From Xanthocytophaga flava (GTDB lineage Bacteria; Bacteroidota; Bacteroidia; Cytophagales; 172606-1): a stretch of 64,000 nt of DNA. Positions 36,204 to 44,249 of this stretch are shown one piece after another. The translations under genes were made by a program, and so were the position numbers. The notes under the pieces were generated by a model. The model did not search any database, was not told where the DNA came from, and was given only the letters and a program-made list of their open reading frames with translations. Numbering within the stretch: the first letter of the stretch is position 1; the number at the start of each line of letters is the position of its first letter. The stretch lies in NCBI GenBank assembly GCA_030068525.1, contig JASJOS010000001.1, forward strand, positions 62,001 to 126,000, given 5' to 3'.

Positions 36204-37862
36204 ATGAAAAGCTGTATTCGCCTCCTCTGTCTTTTGTTGTGTGTACCCATGTGGGTCTCTGCCCAAAATCAGCCATCAATTTCTCCTGAAAAATTAGAAA
36301 CATTAAAACAGGAACTAGTAACAGAAATTGACAAGAATGCCAAGTTTACTCAGGAAATGATAGATATGGTATTCAGTTTTGGCGAACTGGGTTTCCAGGA
36401 AACTGAAACCTCCAAGTATCTGACAGACATTCTAAAAAAGAACGGCTTCAAGATAGAGTATGGTATTTCAGGCGTTCCAACAGCCTGGATTGCCAAATGG
36501 GGAACAGGAAAACCACTAATTGCTATAGGTAGTGATATAGATTGTATTCCCAAAGCCTCACAAAAACCGGGAGTTGCCTACCATGATCCTATTATTGAAG
36601 GTGCACCAGGACATGGTGAAGGTCATAACTCAGGTGTACCACTCAATATTACATCTGTACTGGCCTTAAAAAAGATCATGGAGCGTGAGAAAATCTCTGG
36701 AACCCTGATGCTTTGGCCTGGAGTAGCAGAAGAACAGTTAGGAACTAAAGCTTTCTATATTCGGGATGGTTACTTCAAAGATGTAGATGCATGTATTTTC
36801 ACACACGTAGATGACAACCTGGCGGTATCCTGGGGAGATGCAGGTTACAATGGAATGATATCTGTCAAGTTTACCTTTGAAGGACAAGCAGCTCATGCCG
36901 CAGGAGCACCCTGGCGAGGGAAAAGTGCACTGGATGCCGTAGAATTAATGAATATCGGCTGGAACTTTAAAAGAGAGCACCTTGAACCAACCCAACGTTC
37001 TCATTATGTGATTGTAGATGGAGGGGATCAGCCTAATGTAGTTCCGTCAAAGGCTTCTGTCTGGTACTACTTTAGAGAACGGACTTATCCTAAGATAAAA
37101 GCACTCTATGATGCAGGCATCAAGATTGCCAACGGTGCAGCAATGATGACAGATACAAAGATGACGTATGAAGTAATGGGAAGTGCGTGGCCTGGACACT
37201 TCAATAAGCCCATTGCAGAAACAATGTATGAAAATATCAAACGGGTAGGCCTGCCAACTTGGACTGAAGCTGATCAAATGCTGGCCAAAGCTAGCCAGAA
37301 AGAAATGAATGCTCCCAAAATTACAGGATTAGATACGAAACTGGATACATTGGGAAAACCTGTTACATTCTCTTTGGGAGGAGGTTCAGACGATATTGCA
37401 GATATTTCATGGAGTTTACCTACAGTAGTGTTACGCTATCCATCCAATATGCCTGGTCTCCCCGGCCACCATTGGTCCAATGCCATTGCCATGGCAACAC
37501 CTATAGCCCACAAAGGAGCTACTACAGGAGCTAAAGCAGAAGCACTTACCTTGCTGGATATGCTCACAAAACCTGAGATCATTACACAAGCATGGGAGTA
37601 TTACAACAAAGAACAAACTAAAGAGACCAAATACACACCTTTAATCTCAGATAAGGATAAGCCTGCTATTCACCTGAATGAAAAGATTATGGCTCAATAT
37701 CGCCCCCAAATGAAAAAATACTACTACGATCCAGCAAAATATAAAAGCTATCTGGAACAGTTGGGAATTAAATATCCTGTATTACGGGACGATCAGAAAG
37801 CAACTATACAGTCAGAGTCAAAAGCGGCAGAAGCATCTGGAAATAGCCCTAAAAATCCCTAA
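36204..37862 (+). CDS. Exported M20 family amidohydrolase (AbgB-like)
   Basis: The 552-residue protein has a signal peptide (about 1-20, ending VSAQN). The M20 catalytic parts are visible: AIGSDIDCIP (metal Asp region), PGHGEGHNSGVPLN (histidine ligands), PGVAEEQLGTKAFY (the E-E pair), and the dimerisation-domain motif AAHAAGAPWRGKSALDAVELM. This is the order found in p-aminobenzoyl-glutamate hydrolase subunit B and related amidohydrolases. Relatives use one or two zinc or manganese ions to cleave amide bonds of acylated amino acids. The last ~100 residues are an uncharacterised tail. It follows the metalloprotease gene on the same strand but after a terminator. Confidence 0.88.
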   Translation: MKSCIRLLCLLLCVPMWVSAQNQPSISPEKLETLKQELVTEIDKNAKFTQEMIDMVFSFGELGFQETETSKYLTDILKKNGFKIEYGISGVPTAWIAKWGTGKPLIAIGSDIDCIPKASQKPGVAYHDPIIEGAPGHGEGHNSGVPLNITSVLALKKIMEREKISGTLMLWPGVAEEQLGTKAFYIRDGYFKDVDACIFTHVDDNLAVSWGDAGYNGMISVKFTFEGQAAHAAGAPWRGKSALDAVELMNIGWNFKREHLEPTQRSHYVIVDGGDQPNVVPSKASVWYYFRERTYPKIKALYDAGIKIANGAAMMTDTKMTYEVMGSAWPGHFNKPIAETMYENIKRVGLPTWTEADQMLAKASQKEMNAPKITGLDTKLDTLGKPVTFSLGGGSDDIADISWSLPTVVLRYPSNMPGLPGHHWSNAIAMATPIAHKGATTGAKAEALTLLDMLTKPEIITQAWEYYNKEQTKETKYTPLISDKDKPAIHLNEKIMAQYRPQMKKYYYDPAKYKSYLEQLGIKYPVLRDDQKATIQSESKAAEASGNSPKNP

Positions 37863-37892
37863 ATTGGCAATAACCTGTAAGTAACTAATAAA

Positions 37893-37921
37893 ACTGTCTC
37901 TAAAGAAACTATAGAGGCAGT
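37893..37921 (+). terminator. Weak hairpin after the M20 gene
   Basis: A 10-bp stem ACTGTCTCTA/TAGAGGCAGT (one G-U pair) with a nine-base loop is followed by CTTACC. The T tract is poor, so read-through is likely. Confidence 0.4.
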
Positions 37922-37938
37922 CTTACCTCTAAGTGTTT

Positions 37939-38550
37939 ATGTATAAAAGCAGACTTTTATCTCTTATTTCTATAGGATTCATAATCCTTATTTTATTAGT
38001 ATCCTGTAGAAGTACATCTATTCCAAAATTCACTATTTCAGAATCTGATTCTATAGCCTTAGCAGCCCCTCTGGTAGTAACACTCACAGCCCAGGATCTT
38101 ACAGAAGATGGATCACAGGTATCTTCAGGTAATGATGAGATAGCCTTGTTATGTTATACAAGCTCAGACTCAGGAGCACACATCCTATCTGTGATAAAAG
38201 ATCTGACAATCTTTGACAAAAACACTGATAAGACCAAAACATATCTCTCCCACACAAACATTAGATCTTCAGATCAACTTATTCTGTTAGTATTAGAGAT
38301 TGATTCAGAAAGAAGTATATCAGAAATAGAAAGAGCAGTACAGAAACATTTAAAAGAAATTCTAACAGCATATAAATCCAGAAATTCAACACAGATTCAA
38401 AAATATTTGCAAGACGAAGATCTATTAACGTTGGAAATCATTCCAGTTAGTCTGCTAAAAGATAAATCCCAGACTTTCCAGCTTAATGGGTTCCGTCTCT
38501 TTGATAAATATGCCTATCAGTTTGTAGTTAAAGTAAATAGTATTCCTTAA
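37939..38550 (+). CDS. Hypothetical lipoprotein
   Basis: The product (203 residues from ATG 37939; GTG 37933 is also in frame) has a lipoprotein signal peptide with LLVSCRSTS. The mature part carries no recognised domain. It has strand-rich segments (APLVVTLTAQDL, EIALLCYTSS) and a helix (SISEIERAVQKHLKEILTAY). It is the 3' neighbour of the M20 gene after a weak hairpin and converges with the next gene with only 4 bp between stops. Confidence 0.65.
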   Translation: MYKSRLLSLISIGFIILILLVSCRSTSIPKFTISESDSIALAAPLVVTLTAQDLTEDGSQVSSGNDEIALLCYTSSDSGAHILSVIKDLTIFDKNTDKTKTYLSHTNIRSSDQLILLVLEIDSERSISEIERAVQKHLKEILTAYKSRNSTQIQKYLQDEDLLTLEIIPVSLLKDKSQTFQLNGFRLFDKYAYQFVVKVNSIP

Positions 38551-38554
38551 ATCC

Positions 38555-39058
38555 TTATTGAGATACCTCTACAAACTCTGCATCCTCAAGGATATATATT
38601 AGTCGGTATGAGTCTGTTTCATTTAAAGTAAGTTTACCCTTTAGACGAATAGGCTTCTTTGTATATTCGATTGGGTTTTTCATTTGAATCTCTGCCACAG
38701 ACTCGGGGCCACCAATTCCACAGAAAAAGCAAGCCTCAACAGGAAGAGAAGAAAGCACAAAATGATCCGCTTTGAATGCACCTTCAATACCATCCAATGG
38801 AATAATATAACCTGGCAATATAACTATTTTACCAGCTAAAGCCTTCGTTTCTGCACTGAATACAGGTACACTAATATCTCCATAGGCGTCTTTTGTAGTC
38901 TTATAGGTAACTTTGGATAATGTTACCCATTCATTAGAAGTCAGGCGCTTTCCACCCTGTGCCATAATAACTTCCGAATAGATACAAGTCAAAAGAAATA
39001 CTACCATCCCAAAAAATACTCTTTTAAAAGAATTAAGCTGCAGATGAAGGTTTGTCAT
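38555..39058 (-). CDS. Exported DUF3299-like protein
   Basis: The 167-residue product (ATG 39058) has a signal peptide (about 15-33, ending VIMAQGG). The segments VILPGYIIPLDG, DHFVLSSLPVEACFFCGIGGPES and EIQMK resemble DUF3299, a family of small periplasmic proteins with a paired-cysteine C-F-F-C-G motif, proposed to take part in metal or redox handling. The assignment rests on pattern recognition. It is a single-gene unit; the two cysteines four residues apart suggest metal binding or disulfide exchange. Confidence 0.6.
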   Translation of the reverse strand: MTNLHLQLNSFKRVFFGMVVFLLTCIYSEVIMAQGGKRLTSNEWVTLSKVTYKTTKDAYGDISVPVFSAETKALAGKIVILPGYIIPLDGIEGAFKADHFVLSSLPVEACFFCGIGGPESVAEIQMKNPIEYTKKPIRLKGKLTLNETDSYRLIYILEDAEFVEVSQ

Positions 39059-39082
39059 AATAGTATATGTTTTATCCAGCAA

Positions 39083-39651
39083 TAAATATATAGTTAGTAT
39101 AAATATGAATATTGTAATTTTTAAATATAATTTTTTACTTAACTCATTTTGCTATAATATTAAATTCGGTCTATTAATTTAAAATAAAAATTTAATACTA
39201 ATTACAACAAAATATCACATATAAAATTTTGCATTTCACTTTAAAAATACAATATTAGCACTATCAAATAAAATCAACTCGAATCAAACGAATTTCTCTC
39301 ATAAGAGCCGCATGACAGAGATATGTTTGTAGTAATATAGAATGCACTTTATGCTATTTTGTGTATTCTCTCTATCAGTAATTACCTTTTTCTTTTAAGT
39401 CAGAAACTGTCCGGAAGTTATCCAACTTCTGTCAGTATATAACTCGGCTGGGCTTGCCGTATCGGGATATTGCGGCTCATTTCGGTTGGCAAGCCATAGT
39501 CGGGCATTAGGATAGTATACAAATAAGGAGCAACCCTATTCCCTGATTCTTACAATCAAACCAAACAAAAGCGCTTTTATGAGTAGCAAAGCATGATTAC
39601 TGTTTATACTCATACTGCATTTCCTAAATCTTAAAAAACTTTTTGTTTCCT
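39083..39651. other. AT-rich intergenic region with an embedded GC-richer island
   Basis: Bases 39083-39390 are extremely AT-rich with no gene. The part from about 39396 to 39510 is clearly richer in GC and holds a frame resembling a helix-turn-helix protein fragment. The tract 39511-39651 has no feature I can support. A TATGTTTG box at 39322 lacks a matching -33 element. Confidence 0.5.
39382..39510 (+). pseudogene. Possible remnant of a helix-turn-helix protein
   Basis: The frame ends in a TAG at 39508-39510 and reads TRLGLPYRDIAAHFGWQ near its end, which has the spacing of a homeodomain-like helix-turn-helix of transposases or regulators. It has no ATG and is bounded upstream by a stop (39379-39381). 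Local GC is higher than in its flanks. It may be the decayed end of a mobile-element or regulator gene; the match is short and could be chance. Confidence 0.3.
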
Positions 39652-40794
39652 ATGCTTACTTCATCTATCAATCGTCGGCAATGGCTTAAATTAGGAGCAA
39701 TGTTTACTACAGGCGCAGCACTAGGTACGTCCTTGAATGCATCTGGCATGTCTCAACGCAAAAAATTCCTGGCAGATATCCCTGCTATTAAAGCCCGGTT
39801 GTCTGCCAATGAAAATCCATTTGGTCCTTCAGAAAAGGCAAAAAAGGCATTGATGCAAGCTGTTCCTGACAGTTATCTCTATCCCAGAGAGTCATTGATG
39901 CAATTACGAAAGCTTATTGCTCAGGAAGAAGGCGTAAGTGAAGATTCTATATTACTTGGAGCTGGGTCAGGGGGGCTTCTTACAGGCACTGCCTTATACT
40001 TTGCATTCAAAGCAGGCTCAGATAGTCATATATTATCAGGCGATCCTAGCTATATGCAATTGGTACGTGCAGCTACACAGGTAGGCTGTGGCTGGGAAAA
40101 AGTATCTTTAACAAAAGATTACGATTATGACTATGATGCCCTTGCAGCAAAGGTGTCAGATAAAACATCTCTTGTCTACATCTGCAACCCCAATAATCCA
40201 ACAGGCATTGTCTCCAACTCTCAGAAGCTTATGGCCTTTTGCGAATCTGTTTCTCCAAAGAAACCTATCTTTATAGACGAAGCCTATATCGACTATGCAG
40301 ATGATCCGAAAAAAACTACCATGATGGAATGTGTACGCAAAGGTCAGAATGTGTTGATTGCCCGTACCTTTTCAAAAGTACATGGTTTTGCAGGATTACG
40401 TATCGGATATTTAGTAGCTAAACCTGAAACTATTAAAGAGATTAGCAAATTTACTCCTGGTCCAAGTGCCATCAGTGCAACATCCGCACAGGCTGCTCTT
40501 GCCAGTTATCAGGACAAAGAATTTATCAAATATTCAATTGCAAAGAATAATGAATGTAAAGCATTTCTCTACAAAGTTTTAAAAGAACAAGGATACAACT
40601 ATTTACCATCAGCTACCAATTTTGTTTTCTTCCCTATTAAAATGGATGGTAAACGATTTTTAGAGGAAATGAGCAAACGTGGTGTCAGCATTCGTACAGA
40701 ATGGCAATATGCAGGCCAAAACTGGTGCCGTGTAAGCCTTGGTACCATGGAACAAATGAAGATGTTTGCAGATGCATTCAAAGAGATTGCATAA
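39652..40794 (+). CDS. Tat-exported PLP-dependent aminotransferase (histidinol-phosphate type), copy 1
   Basis: The 380-residue product begins with a twin-arginine signal (NRRQWLKLGAMFTTGAAL). The fold-type I aminotransferase follows: RLSANENPFGPSEKAKKAL, SGGLLTG, the NPNNPTG motif, IDEAYIDY (cofactor Asp) and the Schiff-base lysine Lys242 in ARTFSKVHGFAGLRIGY. These are hallmarks of HisC/HisC-like class II-beta enzymes. The Tat signal implies folding with PLP in the cytoplasm and export, which is unusual for a biosynthetic enzyme. ATG 39652 is chosen since the upstream TTG adds nothing. Its paralogue lies 350 bp downstream in the same orientation. Confidence 0.9.
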   Translation: MLTSSINRRQWLKLGAMFTTGAALGTSLNASGMSQRKKFLADIPAIKARLSANENPFGPSEKAKKALMQAVPDSYLYPRESLMQLRKLIAQEEGVSEDSILLGAGSGGLLTGTALYFAFKAGSDSHILSGDPSYMQLVRAATQVGCGWEKVSLTKDYDYDYDALAAKVSDKTSLVYICNPNNPTGIVSNSQKLMAFCESVSPKKPIFIDEAYIDYADDPKKTTMMECVRKGQNVLIARTFSKVHGFAGLRIGYLVAKPETIKEISKFTPGPSAISATSAQAALASYQDKEFIKYSIAKNNECKAFLYKVLKEQGYNYLPSATNFVFFPIKMDGKRFLEEMSKRGVSIRTEWQYAGQNWCRVSLGTMEQMKMFADAFKEIA

Positions 40795-40840
40795 TAAAGT
40801 AAATCCGTGTTATTACAGATTATAACAAGATAATAATAGA

Positions 40841-40881
40841 TAAGCCCATGAATAGCACATTCGCTATCATTCATGGGCTTA
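40841..40881 (+). terminator. Hairpin between the two aminotransferase genes
   Basis: A 13-bp perfect stem TAAGCCCATGAAT/ATTCATGGGCTTA with a 15-base loop lies 46 bp after the stop. No T run follows. Loop bases AGCACAT can alternatively pair with ATGTGCT just downstream. Confidence 0.6.
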
Positions 40882-41144
40882 TGTGCTTAATCACACATAC
40901 AAAAAGCTTTACTAACTACAAGGATCGCTTATTTCACTATTAACAATAGTCACACATTATCACACACAAACTCTATCAAAATAGTATACTACTCATTAGA
41001 CATACAACAAAATAATATTTCGCATTTCAATATCAGAATTTGGGCTTTGTTTCGAATTTCAGTATTTTTGATTGTTTCGGAGAGTGTCTACAATATTCTT
41101 GCATTTCCATAAACCAAACCTAAATCAAAACATCCTAAAAACAT
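40882..41144. other. Intergenic region upstream of aminotransferase copy 2
   Basis: The tract holds a good promoter (41039-41070) and otherwise shows no gene. Confidence 0.5.
41039..41070 (+). promoter_or_regulatory. Promoter of aminotransferase copy 2
   Basis: TTTG (41039-41042), a 20-bp spacer and TATTTTTG (41063-41070) match the Bacteroidota consensus, so copy 2 has its own promoter with a ~70-nt leader. Confidence 0.65.
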
Positions 41145-42305
41145 ATGTCTACATCATTTACCAGACGTGATTGGCTAAAAGCTAGTGTTGCACTTACTGC
41201 GGGTGCTGCGTTTAGTGGCATCACTCCTCAAGAAGTTGCAGCAGCTACGGCTGATTTTCGCCGTCTTCGAATGAGCCGCGAAGCACAAATCGCCGCTGAC
41301 ATGCCAGTTATAAAAGCTAGGCTATTTGCGAATGAAAATCCCTGGGGACCTTCAGAGAAGGTAAAGAATGCTATCACGAGTGTACTAAACGATAGTTATA
41401 TGTATCCGTTTATGGCGCAACGCCAGTTTGTACAGATGATAGCAAAAGAAGAAGGCGTTACGCCTGATCACATTATGGTGGGTGCAGGTTCTAGCGAGAT
41501 GTTAATGGCTGCAGCTATGTATTATAGTAAAAAAGGGGGTGACATTATCTCTGCAGATCCAACGTATGACTATTTGATGGAAATGGCTGCAGGTTGGGGC
41601 GCCAACTGGGTAAAAGTTCCCTTAACCAAAGATTATACACATGATTTGGATGCAATGGAAAAACGTGTAGGCTCCAATACCCGCCTGATGTATGTTTGTA
41701 ACCCTAACAATCCTACAGGTACTATTGTACAGACTGAAAAACTTCGGTCATTCTGTGAATCAGTTTCCCGTAAAGTACCCGTATTTATAGATGAGGCATA
41801 TATTGACTACCTTGGCGATATAAAACAACATTCCATGGTGGAGTGTGTACGTAAAGGACAGAATGTACTTGTTGCTCGTACTTTCTCAAAAGTACATGGT
41901 TTTGCAGGACTACGCGTTGGATATCTGATAGCCAAACCTGAAATCATAAAAGAACTGGAAAAATTGTATACAGGTGGGATGGATATGTCTTCACTATCTA
42001 TACAAGGGGCAATGGTTAGTTATCAGGATAAAGAATTTCCAAAGCAGGTGGTACAGAAAACAACACAATCCCGAGAGTTCTTATACAAGACATTAAAAGA
42101 CGAAGGATATGAATATGTGCCATCCTATGCCAACTTCGTTATTTTTCCGGTAAAAATGGAGGCCAAAAAATTTACAGAAGAAATGATGAAGAGAGGAGTC
42201 GGCGTACGTAACTGGCAGTTCAACAATAAACAATGGTGTCGTATCAGTATTGGCACTATGGAACAGATGCAGATATTTGCACAAGCTTTTAAGGAGATTA
42301 GCTAG
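41145..42305 (+). CDS. Tat-exported PLP-dependent aminotransferase (histidinol-phosphate type), copy 2
   Basis: The 386-residue protein is a close paralogue of the preceding gene. The Tat motif is TRRDWLKASVALTAGAAF. PLP-enzyme features are KARLFANENPWGPSEK, GAGSSEML, NPNNPTGT, FIDEAYIDYLGD and Lys249 in ARTFSKVHGFAGLRVGY. It keeps the conserved C-terminal arginine region (GVRNWQFNNKQWCRISIGTMEQM). The two copies share sequence over their full length, including the C-terminal T-M-E-Q-M, so this is a tandem duplication. Its own promoter and terminator flank it, so the copies can be regulated separately. Confidence 0.92.
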   Translation: MSTSFTRRDWLKASVALTAGAAFSGITPQEVAAATADFRRLRMSREAQIAADMPVIKARLFANENPWGPSEKVKNAITSVLNDSYMYPFMAQRQFVQMIAKEEGVTPDHIMVGAGSSEMLMAAAMYYSKKGGDIISADPTYDYLMEMAAGWGANWVKVPLTKDYTHDLDAMEKRVGSNTRLMYVCNPNNPTGTIVQTEKLRSFCESVSRKVPVFIDEAYIDYLGDIKQHSMVECVRKGQNVLVARTFSKVHGFAGLRVGYLIAKPEIIKELEKLYTGGMDMSSLSIQGAMVSYQDKEFPKQVVQKTTQSREFLYKTLKDEGYEYVPSYANFVIFPVKMEAKKFTEEMMKRGVGVRNWQFNNKQWCRISIGTMEQMQIFAQAFKEIS

Positions 42306-42310
42306 TTTAT

Positions 42311-42342
42311 AAAAATCCCCTGTTGTGTAACAGGGGATTTTT
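42311..42342. terminator. Bidirectional terminator
   Basis: A perfect 14-bp stem AAAAATCCCCTGTT/AACAGGGGATTTTT with loop GTGT lies 5 bp after the aminotransferase stop and 7 bp before the end of the convergent DUF1684 gene. Confidence 0.92.
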
Positions 42343-42349
42343 ATAATTA

Positions 42350-42964
42350 CTATTTTGCAAAGTCTTTTTCTCCTGCTTTGATAGGGATATCCAAAAAGTT
42401 TTGAGCGGGTGGAATAGGACAAGAATAATTGGCATTGTATGTACAAAATGGATTATAGGCAAAATTAAAATCTAGTACAACCTTTGTTTTTTCCTCTTTC
42501 CAGTCTATATCCAGATATCGTCCTCCTCCATATGTATCAAACCCATTGGTTTTATCATTGAAGGGCAAAAATAACCGATTTTTATCCCCATCATCACTTG
42601 ATTTTAGAAGCAGTAGTTTATGTTGCTTCCCTCCTAACTGAAAAACAGCATAAGCATAGCGAATCATATATTCTGTTGTACCATCTGTACGTCCTACTCT
42701 TAAGCGAGTGGTGTCCTTTATCAGATTCAGATCTGCATTAATCCTAAATGCCTGGTCTGGCGGGAAGTAATTAAGCTTTGTAAATGTTTCTTTATTCTGT
42801 ATTGGCGAATCAGGTGACTCTTTAAAAAACTCATCTTTTTCAACACGAAACTTAATCAGTTCACTTATGTAAGAGTCTTTTTTGCCCGTAAAGACAAAAG
42901 TATATACCAGTACAAGCACAACAATGGCGACAACGCCAAAGAAATATATTTTACCTGCATTCAT
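42350..42964 (-). CDS. DUF1684 domain protein
   Basis: The 204-residue product (ATG 42964) has one N-terminal membrane helix (about 6-24). The DUF1684 domain follows: KFRVEKDEFFKESPDSPI, a beta-rich core with YAYAVFQLGGKQHKLLLL, RLFLPFNDKTNGFDTYGGGRYLDID, and the conserved end FNFAYNPFCTYNANYSCPIPP. The conserved Asn-Pro-x-C and C-P-I-P-P motif is typical of the family, whose function is unknown. An in-frame TTG at 42982 was not chosen. It lies 50 bp from radC on the same strand and may share its transcript. Confidence 0.85.
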   Translation of the reverse strand: MNAGKIYFFGVVAIVVLVLVYTFVFTGKKDSYISELIKFRVEKDEFFKESPDSPIQNKETFTKLNYFPPDQAFRINADLNLIKDTTRLRVGRTDGTTEYMIRYAYAVFQLGGKQHKLLLLKSSDDGDKNRLFLPFNDKTNGFDTYGGGRYLDIDWKEEKTKVVLDFNFAYNPFCTYNANYSCPIPPAQNFLDIPIKAGEKDFAK

Positions 42965-43014
42965 ATGTTCGTTTTTCTGCAATGATACAAATGAATTCCA
43001 TACAATTACTAATG

Positions 43015-43713
43015 TTATAGAATTCCTTCATCTGCAAAACTAAAATAGCTTTTTTCTGTAATAATTACATGATCCAGAACAGGTATCTCAAGATACTTAC
43101 CGGCCTCTTTAAGTTTGTGTGTCAAATCTTTATCGGCTTGACTAGGTTTTAGATTTCCGGATGGATGATTATGTACCAGAATAATAGAGCTTGCCAGGTT
43201 TTCCAGAGCAGTTTTGAAGATCAGTTTTGGGTCCGCTACTGTGCCGGATACTCCTCCTACACTAATCTGAACCTTCTTCATTACAATATTGGATCGGTTT
43301 AATAATACTACCCAAAACTCCTCATGCAAAAGGTCCAGCAAATGGGAATGCATAATAGTAAAGACATCCTTCGAAGAAGTGATAACCTGTCTTTGAGGCA
43401 ACTCACTTTCTTTCCTTCGCCTGCCAAGCTCTAATGCTGCAACAATAGTAATGGCTTTTGCCTCGCCAATTCCCTTAAATTTTTCCAGGTCTTTTACAGA
43501 AAGCTTAGCCAAACTGGTTAGATTATTGTCAACACTGCCCAGAATCTGCTTAGCAAGATCAACTGCACTTAAAGAAACCGTTCCTGAACCTAACAAAATT
43601 CCAATTAATTCAGCATCAGACAGAGCAGCTTTGCCTTTTAGCAACACTTTCTCTCGTGGGCGATCCTCTTCGGCCCAGCTTAGTATTTTGGTTGTAGAAA
43701 TTGGATCAATCAT
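43015..43713 (-). CDS. radC: RadC family JAMM/MPN+ protein
   Basis: The 232-residue protein has a helix-hairpin-helix region (about 45-95: LGSGTVSLSAVDLAKQIL, KFKGIGEAKA) and a JAMM metalloprotease-type site with IILVHNHPSGNLKPSQAD (His-x-His-x10-Asp) plus the family E-E-F-W-V-V-L-L-N-R-x-N segment. The name derives from an old radiation-sensitivity link; its real activity is unsettled, although the motif suggests a metal-dependent hydrolase. ATG 43713 (MIDPIST) is chosen over a 46-residue upstream extension that has no family match and overlaps the rpsT terminator. Confidence 0.93.
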   Translation of the reverse strand: MIDPISTTKILSWAEEDRPREKVLLKGKAALSDAELIGILLGSGTVSLSAVDLAKQILGSVDNNLTSLAKLSVKDLEKFKGIGEAKAITIVAALELGRRRKESELPQRQVITSSKDVFTIMHSHLLDLLHEEFWVVLLNRSNIVMKKVQISVGGVSGTVADPKLIFKTALENLASSIILVHNHPSGNLKPSQADKDLTHKLKEAGKYLEIPVLDHVIITEKSYFSFADEGIL

Positions 43714-43815
43714 CGGAAAAGTTAAAAAATGAAAACTGTATTTTATCCGACAATTACTATAAATAGTAACCTGTATCTTAGTAAATACTCTTTCTATTAA
43801 GGTTACTTTTGTTGT

Positions 43816-43848
43816 AAAAACAAAAAGCCTTGCATAAAATACAAGGCT
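43816..43848 (-). terminator. Terminator of rpsT
   Basis: On the minus strand a 7-bp stem AGCCTTG/CAAGGCT with a nine-base loop is followed by TTTTTGTTTTT. Confidence 0.85.
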
Positions 43849-43874
43849 CATAGAATATCTTATAAGAAATGCAA

Positions 43875-44135
43875 TTAGGCAGCAGCCAATCCAGTCACAA
43901 ACTTTGCCAATTTAGATTTTTTATTGGAAGCATTGTTTTTGTGAATGATGTTTTTCTTAGCCAGTTTATCCAGCATAGAAGCAACTTTCTTATAAAGTTC
44001 CTGCGCTTCTACCGCATCTTTTGTCTCTCTCAATTTCTTGATAAACGTACGGGTAGTTTTTGCCTGGAAACGGTTTCTTAGACGTTTCGCTTCGTTTGCG
44101 CGGATTCTTTTAATCGCTGACTTATGATTTGCCAT
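43875..44135 (-). CDS. rpsT: 30S ribosomal protein S20
   Basis: The 86-residue product starts MANHKSAIKRIRANEAKRLR, the classic S20 N-terminus, and continues with helical, Lys/Arg-rich sequence (TFIKKLRETKDAVEAQELYK, KNIIHKNNASNKKSKLAKFV). It binds 16S rRNA in the small subunit. ATG 44135 is the correct start; the frame is open 25 codons further but crosses the promoter. It is a single-gene unit with promoter and terminator visible. Confidence 0.98.
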   Translation of the reverse strand: MANHKSAIKRIRANEAKRLRNRFQAKTTRTFIKKLRETKDAVEAQELYKKVASMLDKLAKKNIIHKNNASNKKSKLAKFVTGLAAA

Positions 44136-44179
44136 TGTATGTATAACTAATAATAAAACGCTTGTTCTGAAAAGGACTG

Positions 44180-44211
44180 CAAATATAGAGTACTTATATT
44201 TAACTCCCAAA
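44180..44211 (-). promoter_or_regulatory. rpsT promoter
   Basis: On the minus strand TTTG (44208-44211), a 20-bp spacer and TATATTTG (44180-44187) form a perfect consensus promoter 45 bp upstream of the rpsT start. Confidence 0.75.
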
Positions 44212-44249
44212 TAATTATATAAAAAAATCTCATTTTATATTACACCATT

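Noticed and set aside
40841..40890. H-type pseudoknot built from the terminator loop (AGCACAT) and the downstream ATGTGCT
   Set aside because: The 13-bp stem would need a long connecting loop to let the second helix form, but it has none, so the geometry is not feasible; the pairing is at most an alternative hairpin.
43714..43851. 46-residue N-terminal extension of RadC
   Set aside because: It has no family match and overlaps the terminator of rpsT.
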